Below the pieces are notes generated by a model, which was given only the letters and a program-made list of their open reading frames with translations, made no database searches and was not told where the DNA came from. Position numbers and translations under genes: made by a program. A stretch of DNA of 11,582 nt from Parvularia atlantis (Eukaryota > Opisthokonta > Rotosphaerida): positions 1-11,582 of the forward strand of contig CALSCO010000771.1 of the NCBI GenBank assembly GCA_943704415.1, given 5' to 3'. Shown piece by piece: positions 1-7,700 of this stretch (position 1 is its first letter; every line of letters begins with the position of its first letter).

Positions 1-1
1 G

Positions 2-97
2 CGCGCGATGCGCTCGGCGATCGGCGACCGGGTGCGCGAGGTCTGGTCGCAGCTCTACGGTGGCACGCCCGAGTTTGAGCGGCAATTTGCGGGCTAG
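2..97 (+). CDS. 3' end of an unidentified gene entering from the left
   Basis: Reading frame 2 is open from the window edge to a TAG at 95-97, giving about 31 codons that end in the residues YGGTPEFERQFAG. Codons are almost all G- or C-ending, as in the two firm genes of the window, and the peptide has a natural mix of charged, aromatic and glycine residues. The piece is too short to assign a family. It would be the last exon, or its end, of a plus-strand gene converging on the UNC-45 gene. The stop lies only 46 bp from the UNC-45 stop codon. It could instead be chance open frame, so confidence is moderate. Confidence 0.5.
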   Translation, partial: RAMRSAIGDRVREVWSQLYGGTPEFERQFAG

Positions 98-143
98 CCT
101 GAGCGTTCGCCCTCACGAAATGTACCATGTGCCAGAGGAGCAT
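98..143. other. 46-bp tail-to-tail intergenic gap
   Basis: This is the whole space between the TAG of the left-hand gene and the minus-strand TAA (144-146) of the UNC-45 gene. Both 3' untranslated regions must overlap the opposite gene or be extremely short. I see no AATAAA on either strand, and no other polyadenylation signal that I could defend. Confidence 0.5.
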
Positions 144-3100
144 TTACACAGCCTCCTTCAAGTTCGCCAGCACCTGCGACGCGTTCTGCTGCACCACGGG
201 CGTCTTGCTGTGCGCAAGCAGCTCGACCACCTGGCCCATGCCCGACTGGACGATCGCCTGGGCGATCTGCGCGACGGCGTCAACGTCTCGCTGATCCCCG
301 CCAATCCGTGTGCGCGGCTCACAGGCTTTTCGCGCGACATGTTCTGCAGCACGACCAGCGCGCGGTGCTGCAGCTCGACGCCCTGCTGCGGCGTCATCGG
401 ATCGGCCTGCGGCGGCGCGTCTCCCTCGCCGTTCTCGTCGGCGTCCTCGACCTGCCCTTCGGCCTGCACCTTGGCCGCGGCCGGCGCCGTGTCGCCCTGC
501 TCGGCCTGCACGCCGTCCTTGAGCAGCGACAGCAGCACAATCAAGCCGATCTGCGCCGCGGCCGTCAGGCGCGCCGCGCGCGCGACAGCAGGCAGCGAGC
601 ACCTGCTCCGCGTTGATCTGCCGGCACACGTTCTCGGACGACGAGAGCATGGCCAGCGCACCCGCGGCCGCGCGCCGCGTCGCAAAGTCCTCATGGTCGC
701 TCAGCGCGAGCAGCAGCTTGATCTGTCCGTGCGGGCAGCCGTCAGCACACATCGCCGTCACTGTGGCGCACCGAGCGCACCTTGTCGCCCGTCGCGGCCT
801 GGTCAAACTTCTCCCACACGGGCTCGCACATGGCCATGTTGCACATGGCCTCGGTCGCGGCGCGTCGCAGCATCAAGTTGTCCGAGAACATATGGTCCTC
901 GATCATCGGCAGGCCCTGGGCGTGCGCGCACGGCCTTGTCAGCCTTCGCACATCGCACAAAGCACGTCGGCCGGCACGCCTTTTCGTGGAAGACGCGCAG
1001 GCGCAGCTCCTCCGAGAACGACGTCAAGTTCGTCAGCGCGAGCAGCGCCTGCGGGCGCCAAGCGTGCGTCAGCGCCGCCTCGTGCGCGCAAGTGCGTGCA
1101 TGCGCTGTGCCTCAAAGTTCTTCAGGCCGTCCTCGCTCTTGAGCAGGCGCAGGAGCGGGCGCACGAGCTCTGCGGCCTTTTGCCCCTTAAACGCGAGGGT
1201 CGGATCCATCGTGATGCCTATGCCGAGCGTTGGGGCGCGGCGCAGCGGCAACGAGGCCGCTCCCGCAGCGCACCGACTTTGGCGAGCGCGTGCGCGGCCG
1301 CCTCGACGCCCTCGGCCGTGCCGTCGTTGGCCAGGTGCAACAGCGACGACACGCCGCCCTGCTGGACGATCAGGCCCTGTGCGGCGCGGCGTCAGCATCC
1401 GACCTTTGCGGCGCGCGCGCACGCTACACCGACCCTGTTTTTCTTCTCCGTCGCCATGCTTAGGAAGATGTGCGAGATGGCCTCGTGGATGTTCGCGCTC
1501 TTGACCTTGCACAGCTGCACCAGCGCCGACACGCCGCCGCGCGAAACCAGCGCCGCAACGCGCTTCTGCACGACCTCGTCGTCGTCGAGCGGGTGCGGCT
1601 GCGCGTGCGCCTCTCGGGTCAGAGCGCCCGCGCCGGCTCGCGGTCGGTACGCGCCTTGCTCACGGCCTCCTTGGCAAACTCGCGCAGCTTCTGCATCTGC
1701 TGCTCCTCCTCCGAGAGCTTTCGCCTGAAGCGCGTCAGGTTGGCCATGATGGACGTGATGCCGTACAGCAGCGGCTTGTCGTCGTTCTGCGCGCTCACCG
1801 GCGTCAGTCACGCGTACAGGGCGTCGCGCTGCGCCCTCGTGCCTTGGCCAGCTCAAAGAGCGAGTCGAGCACGGCTGCGTTGCTCGAGATGCGCTCCTTG
1901 ATCTCTGGATTGACCGAGAGGTACGCGGCACCTGGCGCAGCGTTCTGTCAGCCCGCCCGGCTGCACAAACAGGTCGGCCGCGCACCCTCGACGGCCCACT
2001 GCCGCACGTCCAGCGGGAGCGATCGGTCCGCAAGCAGCTGCCGCGAACCCGTGCACGCGCGGTCAGCGCTCGCACGGCCATGTGGGCGATGGACACACTT
2101 TGAGGATGTGGTTAACGGCGTCGGTCTTCTCGAGGATCTCCTTGCGCGCCTCCATGTTGGCCGCCGACGCCTTGCTGAGCGCAACGGCGGCGCGAATCGA
2201 CAGCCTGGCGGGCCGTATCAGCCGCGCTGCTGTCACGTGGCGAGGCCCGCACCGTGGGCTCACTGCCATCATCTTGAGCGTGAGAAAGTCCAGCGCCTTG
2301 GTCGCGATCGGCAGCCGGCACGACTTTTCATTGCTGGCCTGCGCGAGCACCTCGCACAGCGCGACCATTGTCTGCGGCGTGCGCCTCAGCCCTGCGACGG
2401 CGCCCACCAACCGCGCACGCACGTCCTCCGTGTCAAACTGCACGCCGTCCACCAGGTCGTCCAGTAGCTCCTCGCGCAGGAACACGGCCGCGGCCACCTG
2501 CGCCCGGCTCAGTGTGATCGCGGGTGCTGCCTGGCACACAGACGCACCTCCGGATCCGCCTGGAAGAGCATGGCGAGCGAGTACAGCGCGCGAATCTTGG
2601 TGCTGTTGTCGTTCGCGTCGATCTTGTCCAGCAGCGCGCTCTTACAGGCCTGTTGCAGTGGCCGCATGAGGACGCGGCGCATCACATCTTCACGTGTCAC
2701 ACACACCTCCTTGGCAAGGTCCTTCTTTGCGTGCCCGAGCGCCTCGAAGATGCGCGCGAGCGCGACGGGCGTGAGCTGCGCGGCCTCCTTGCCTGTGCGA
2801 CGCCCGACGCGTCAGTTGCAGCCTCAGGCCGACTGCAAACGCACGGTGCTGCTGGCCGCCAACGTCGAGCAGCAGCGGGAACGCGTCGCTGGTGACAAAG
2901 GCCTCGGCCGCGGCGCTGTTGCCGACCACCTGCGCGCCAAGGCGTCAGCGGGAGGCGGCCTTGCTGTTGCGCACGCGCGCGCGTGGGCACCTTGATCAGC
3001 GCGTTGATGGCAGACGCCTGCACGGTCTCGTCCATGTCGCGGATGGCCTCGGTGAAGATGCGCTGCAATGCGTGTGCGTTTCAGTGCGTCGGGGGAGTGG

Positions 3101-4272
3101 ACGCACGCCACAGCGACCAACGCACGTGCGCGGCGTCCGGCACGGTCGTGAACAGGCGCAAGGACGCGCGCTGCGCCTCTGACACGGGTGCTGGTGCGCC
3201 TTCGCTGGGCGCCTTGCTCGGCTCGGGCGCGCCGGCGTGCTGCGCGAGGGCCGCGTAGAGCGTGATGATGGCGCTGCGCAGCCCGGGCGAGTACTTCTTG
3301 CTCTGCACGCGGCGGCCCGTCAGCGGCGTTGCAGCACGCGCGCTGGCGCACACCAGCTCGAGCGGGCCGCGCGGCAGCGCCAGCGCGACGGCCTCGGCGA
3401 GACGCGCATCGGCCGCCATCGTCGTCAGCGTGCGCACCAGGTTCGTGAGCGTCTCCTGCGCCGCAGCCTGCGCAGCCCCGTCAGTGCACGAGCGCCGCCC
3501 GTGAGCCGCACGAACGTCGGTCGGCGCGCTCTGCAGGGCCTTGACGATCTGCGGCACGCCGCCGTCTGCCACGAGCTTGGCGAGGAACGCGCGGTCGCCT
3601 GCGAGCCCAACGATCTTCTCGGACGCTGCGGCGGCGCGTGAGCCAATCGGGTGTGTTGCCGTGGTGGCGCACGCACCAGCCTTGGCCGCGGCCGGCTGCG
3701 CGAGGTTCGTGCTGGCGTCCAGCAGCGAGCCGAGCTGGCGCGCGGGCTTGGCGGCGTCCTCCTGCGCCTGCGTCTCACGCTGGTACGTTGCGGCGGCGCC
3801 CTTGAGGTAGTCGGCGATCTCTGCAGGCGCGCACGTCAAGGGGCAGGCGGCACACGTGCGGCCCCTTCGTGCACGCGCGCGCACCCTTGTTCTCCTTGTC
3901 GAGACCCACGGCCAGGCGCAGGTCCTTGAACGCCTCCTCCCAGCGCCGCAGCTCGACGTGCGCCTGGCCGCGGCGGTACAGCGCCTTGACGTCGTTGGGC
4001 GCGATCTGCAGCGCGTGCGCCGCGTGCTCGGCGGCCTCGGCCCAGCGGCGCTGCGCGTGCACGGTTGTCTTTTGTCAGCCGCACGTGCGGCGCGGCACAC
4101 GGCGCGCGCGACCGACCAGCTTGAGACAGGCCTGCGCGCAGTTCTTGTGGCACGCTAGCAGCAGCGCCTCGTCGCCACCCGCGCCCGCCACCGCGCCGCG
4201 GTACAACTCAAGCGCCGTCTCAAAGCGCGCCTCGGCGAACGCGCGGTTCCCTTCGTCCTTGAGGGCAGCCAT
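144..4272 (-). CDS. unc45: UNC-45-type myosin chaperone (TPR + armadillo/UCS), complete, 24 exons
   Basis: A co-chaperone that folds and stabilises myosin motor domains in the cytosol, working with Hsp90/Hsp70. The ATG at 4272-4270 opens directly into three TPR units (residues 1 to about 125). The two-carboxylate clamp that holds the EEVD tail of Hsp70/Hsp90 is intact: K5, N9, N44, K74 and R78. Armadillo-like helical repeats follow. The UCS part (about 500-930) carries recognisable family blocks: RQWAVEG (about 1986-2010), LLYGITSIMANLTR (about 1730-1775), GLIVQQGG (about 1353-1376), FKGQKAAELVRPLLRLL (about 1140-1190), NFE then ALLALTNL, and PMIEDHMF followed by LRRAATEAMCN (about 820-910). 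It ends LANLKEAV-TAA. The spliced length of about 941 residues equals the usual 930-945 of animal UNC45A/B. A 40-residue Ala/Pro/acidic stretch (about 838-880, near 390-510) interrupts the last repeats and is unusual. The gene is divergent from a myosin, its likely client. Family call is very firm; a few splice sites are less so. Confidence 0.95.
916..979 (-). other. Probable GC-AG intron (64 nt), with a GT alternative
   Basis: Joining AAG|GCGTGC to CAG|GGC gives HEK-GLPMIEDHMF, which matches the UNC-45 spacing exactly. A canonical choice also exists: GT at 958, phase 0, giving a 43-nt intron and a 7-residue insertion (ACRPTCF). At 43 nt that intron would be shorter than any other in the window, so the GC donor is preferred but unproven. 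Confidence 0.55.
1049..1110 (-). other. GC-AG intron (62 nt) in the UNC-45 gene
   Basis: No GT dinucleotide exists between the conserved exon end ...LKNFE and the acceptor before ALLALTNL. The junction GAG|GCACAG...CAG|GCG, phase 0, rebuilds the family motif NFEALxALTNL without gap or insertion. A CTGAC element lies 18-22 nt before the acceptor. The donor is the same GCAC type as at 1842. Confidence 0.8.
1787..1842 (-). other. GC-AG intron (56 nt) in the UNC-45 gene
   Basis: The exon ends ...FELAK (AAG) and the next begins NDDKPLLYG, both in phase 0 and matching the family spacing. Reading from AAG, no GT occurs at a codon start before an in-frame TGA. GT in other phases finds no AG acceptor of the same phase. 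The junction that works is AAG|GCACGA...CAG|AAC, with a CTGAC branch-like element inside. This is therefore a non-canonical GC-AG intron unless the assembly has an error here. Confidence 0.75.
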
Positions 4273-4371
4273 GCGCTTGCGAGTATGGCCACGACATGGC
4301 CGCGGAGTGGACGGCGCATGGCCGCGACTTGTCTTCCGTAGAGTCTCTCGGCGCGTGTTGTCTTTTTCCGG

Positions 4372-4401
4372 GCGCACCCACCTTGCGCGCACCCACCTTG
4401 C
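4372..4401. repeat. Perfect 15-bp tandem repeat, two copies, in the divergent promoter
   Basis: GCGCACCCACCTTGC occurs at 4372-4386 and again at 4387-4401 without mismatch. It sits about 100 bp upstream of the UNC-45 ATG and 380 bp upstream of the main myosin ATG, where a shared activator site would be expected. A regulatory role is inference; the repeat itself is directly seen. Confidence 0.7.
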
Positions 4402-4582
4402 GCCATCCGCTGTGCACTGACGCTGCTGCTGCGCGCGCACACTCTCTCGTGCGCAACGCCCCTTCCCCTTCGCCGCGCAGCCGCGCACCGCCGCAGACCC
4501 GTCGTCTGCTTCGGACCATAGCGCGGAACCACCCTCGCGTCGCCCGCCCGTCCGCCCCGCCGCACGGGCCCCGCACGCGGTA

Positions 4583-4612
4583 ATGGCGACGTACAACATC
4601 GACCTCGTCGTG
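4583..4612 (+). other. Candidate alternative first exon or upstream ORF of the myosin gene
   Basis: ATG at 4583 opens ten codons, MATYNIDLVV, all G/C-ending, and is followed at 4613 by GTGCGTGC, the donor form typical of this window. One splice in frame with the motor would end at the AAG of 4797-4799 and give MATYNIDLVV-GAWVWY. That intron would be 187 nt with a non-CAG acceptor. An acceptor at TTTCAG (4693) would put the downstream part out of frame. It could also be a simple upstream ORF. Confidence 0.35.
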
Positions 4613-4764
4613 GTGCGTGCCGCGGCGCGCGGGGGTGCGGGGCGGGTGGTCGGGCAAAGTGAAGCGGGCATGAAACGCGCGTGGTCGTTTCAGCGGAACG
4701 GAGCCTTGACGTGCGCGCCTCGCCCCCCCTTCCCGCTCCGCCGTTCCCCCCCGCAACGCGACCC

Positions 4765-4797
4765 ATGCGCGATACACGGCCATGGCCTACACGATGA
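4765..4797 (+). other. Upstream ORF overlapping the myosin start
   Basis: ATG at 4765 reads ten codons to TGA at 4795-4797, out of frame with the myosin ATG at 4782. Its stop overlaps the second in-frame myosin ATG (Met5, 4794-4796) as ATGA. If the transcript begins upstream of 4765, this would favour leaky scanning to the strong GCCATGG context at 4782, or reinitiation at Met5. Use of the ORF is inference. Confidence 0.35.
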
Positions 4798-7700
4798 AGG
4801 GCGCGTGGGTGTGGTACAACGACGACAAGAAGGAGCAGCGCGCCGGGCAGATCGCCGACATCTGGCAGAACGGGAAGGAGTACCAGATCAAGACCTACAC
4901 CGACGACGTACGCGGACTGCGCACTGCGCCGCGCGTACCACACGTGCTGACGGCCGCAACGCGCGCGCGCGCCGCAGCTCATCTCGGTTAAGGCCGCCGA
5001 CGTGCGCGTCATGCACAAGTCAAGCCGCGACGGCGTCGAGGACATGATCCTGCTGAGCGAGCTCCACGAGTCGTCGCTGCTGCACAACCTCCGCCAGCGC
5101 TTCCTGCGCCAGCAGATCTACGTGCGCGCGCGCCGCTCGTCCGCCACCCCGACGGGCTGCGTGCTGAGCGTGCGCGCGCACAGACTTACACCGGCACGAT
5201 CCTCGTCGCCGTCAACCCGTACGCGGTCATCCCGGGCCTGTACAGCCTCGAGGAGGTGCGCCGGTACGAGAACCAGGTCATCGGCGACCTGCCGCCGCAC
5301 ATCTTCGCCATCGGCAACGCGACCTACTCGCTGCTCATGCGCATGAGCAAGAACCAGTGCGTCGTTATCAGGTGCGCGGCTCATCCCCGATGTACGCACG
5401 TAGTGCGCTCACGTCGCGCACACAGCGGCGAGTCCGGTGCCGGCAAGACCGAGTCGACCAAGCTGATCCTGCAAAACTTCACGGCGCTGTCGACGCGGCA
5501 GTCGCTCGTGCAGGAGCAGATCCTCGAGGCCAGCCCGATCATGGAGGCGTTCGGCAACGCCAAGACCGTGCGGAACGACAACTCGTCGCGCTTCGTGCGT
5601 GGCCCCTGCCAGCTGCGCACGGTGCTGACGCCCCCGGGCTGTGCGCGCGCGTGCAGGGCAAGTTCATCGAGGTGCAGTTTGGCCGCGACGGCTCGATCCA
5701 GGGCGCGCGCATCCTTGACTGTGCGTACGGGTGCCGGCGTGTGCTCCTCCCGCTGCTGTCGCTGCGAAAGCCCCGCCGTGTTACCTCTGGGCGCGCCGTT
5801 CCGACGGAATGGCCTGCGAGGCGTCAATCAACGGGCAAGATCATCCTCTTTCTCCTTCTCTCTTCTTCCTCGCTCCCGACGCGCATCGTGTCGTGTCGCT
5901 GCACCTGCGCTGACGCCTGCGTATGCGCGCAGACCTGCTCGAGCGCTCGCGCATCGTGCACCAGTCGACAGATGAGCGCAACTACCACGTCTTCTACTGC
6001 ATGTTTGCGGGCATGTCCAAGACCGAGAAGGAGAAGCTGCGGCTCAAGAACCCGACCGACTACCACTACCTCAACCAGAGCGGGTGCATCAAGGTGCCGC
6101 GCATCGACGACGCCGGCGACTACGAGAAGATCAAGGCGCGTGCTGTCATGCGCCTCGGGCTGGCGAGCGCGCGCTGACGCGCCGCGCCCGTCTCCGCAGG
6201 CCGCCATGAAGGTGCTCAACTTCACCAGCTTTGAGGATGCGATCTTCGAGGTTCTGGCCGCGATCCTCCACCTCGGCAACACTAAGTTCAACAAGGTGGA
6301 GAACTCGAACGTGGCCGGCGACGCGTCGGCCGTGTCCAGCATTGACGGTGCGGCACTTGTGGCGGGGAGTGCTGGGTGGTGCAGCCGGCGCTGAGGCCTG
6401 CATGCCGGCGCAGACATGAAGTTTGTCGCGCAGCTGCTCGGTGTCGACGCCGACGCACTCGTGGCCGGCCTCACGACGCGCTCCCTGACGCAACGCGGCG
6501 AGACGTTCACGACGCCGATCAACGTGCACCAGGTGCGGTGGGCGGCCTGGGCGCGGTAGGTTGCCCCTTGCTGAGGGCCCCGGTGCAGGCGCGCGACTCG
6601 AAGGACGCCCTGTCCAAGGCGCTGTACGGCCGCATGTTCTCGTACATCCTGCGCTCGATCAACGACACAATCTGCAAGAAGGTGCCTGCAGCAGCGGTGC
6701 TCGAGGCTCGCGTGCTGACATAGAACCGCGCACCAGGGCGACCTCCCGTTTGTGGGCGTACTCGACATCTTCGGCTTTGAGGACTTTGCCGAGAACTCGT
6801 TTGAGCAGTTCTGCATCAACTACGCCAACGAGAAGCTCCAGTTCTACTTCAACCAGCACATCTTCAAGCTCGAGCAGGAGGAGTACAACAAGGAGGGCAT
6901 CAACTGGGAGAAGATCGCCTTCGTCGACAACCAGGACTGCCTCGACCTGATCGCCAAGGTACGCGTGTCCGGCCCCCACACGCGCTCCGCCGCGTGCTCA
7001 GCGCGGCCGTGCGCGCGCGCAGAAACCGGTCGGCCTCGTGTGGCTGCTGGACGAAGAGAGTAACTTTCCGAAGGCCACGGACAAGTCGCTGCTCGAGAAG
7101 TTTGTCAACAACCACAAGGCGCACAAGTACTTTGAGAAGCCCAAGCTGAGTGACGACATGTTTGCGATCAAGCACTACGCGGGCTCGGTGCGCGACCGGC
7201 CTGCCGTGCCGCGCGCCAGCGCTCACACGCGCCCGCTCGCCGTCGACAGGTCTCGTACCAGATCAACGGCTTCCTCGAGAAGAACCGCGACACGCTGCGC
7301 GAGGACCTGATCGGCGTCATGCTCAAGTCGACCAAGCGGTTCATCGTGCAGCTGTTTGAGATGGACACGAGCTCGGGCGGCGGCGAGCTCGGGTGCGTGC
7401 CCGCAGTCTGCGGCGTGGCAGCGCAGCGCGCAACTGACGGGCCGGGGCACGCGCGCCGCAGCGAGCGCCGCGGCAGCGTCGAGAGCCTGCAGTCGTCCGG
7501 ATCGGGCGGCTCGTACGGCACCATGAGCCGCGACACGCTCAGCCGCAAAAAGTCGGCCAACAAGATCCCGACGGTCGGCAGCCAGTTTCACGTGCGTCCT
7601 TGCCGGCGCACGACCGATTCCGCCGCCGACACGCGACGCCGCGCACGCAGCTGTCGCTCACCGACCTCATCACGGCCATGTCCAACTGCAACCCGTTTTT

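Larger units (their letters stand above)
144..4272 (-). other. unc45: Exon map of the UNC-45 gene
   Basis: Minus-strand coding exons, 5' to 3': 4272-4117, 4050-3885, 3820-3677, 3625-3516, 3467-3354, 3302-3126, 3062-2991, 2929-2845, 2792-2707, 2649-2548, 2497-2423, 2371-2253, 2204-2099, 2037-1986, 1931-1843, 1786-1664, 1598-1434, 1376-1274, 1217-1111, 1048-980, 915-781, 722-603, 550-323, 266-144. They sum to 2,826 nt (942 codons with stop). All phases match across junctions, and all introns are 48-66 nt. Two introns are inferred mainly from donor/acceptor form and A/T-ending codons: 2650-2706 (57 nt) and 2372-2422 (51 nt). Both are frame-neutral, so if they are really coding the protein grows to about 977 residues. 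Introns 1787-1842 and 1049-1110 have GC donors and no usable GT. Intron 916-979 has a GC donor with a GT alternative at 958. Confidence 0.8.
4273..4781. promoter_or_regulatory. Shared divergent promoter and leaders of the UNC-45 and myosin genes
   Basis: 509 bp separate the two start codons (310 bp if the upstream ATG at 4583 is used for the myosin). It must hold the promoter and 5' leader of both genes. I see no convincing TATA box on either strand. It contains a perfect 15-bp tandem repeat (4372-4401), a T-rich spot near 4361-4368, and C/T-rich runs at 4723-4752 just before the myosin start. On the UNC-45 side, upstream ATGs at 4297-4295 and 4319-4317 lie in the two other frames. The part between 4402 and 4580 holds nothing else I can name. 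Confidence 0.6.

Noticed and set aside
2060-2096. A shifted minus-strand frame reading SIAHMAVRAL, armadillo-like at first sight
   Set aside because: It is out of frame with both flanking exons (NHILK and LLADRSLPL), and the stretch has a donor, a CTGAC element and an acceptor, so it is an intron (2038-2098).
60-2669. Long plus-strand open frames opposite the UNC-45 gene (for example 60-1142, 613-1728 and 2082-2669)
   Set aside because: They are antisense shadows in very GC-rich DNA: Arg/Ala/Ser/His-rich with no domain logic, while the minus strand gives a continuous UNC-45 protein once spliced.
4694-5047. Open frame continuing from ATG 4583 through 5047 as the real N-terminus
   Set aside because: It runs out of frame with the motor and turns Arg/Ala-rich over the SH3-like exon, so it is a shadow beyond the first ten codons.
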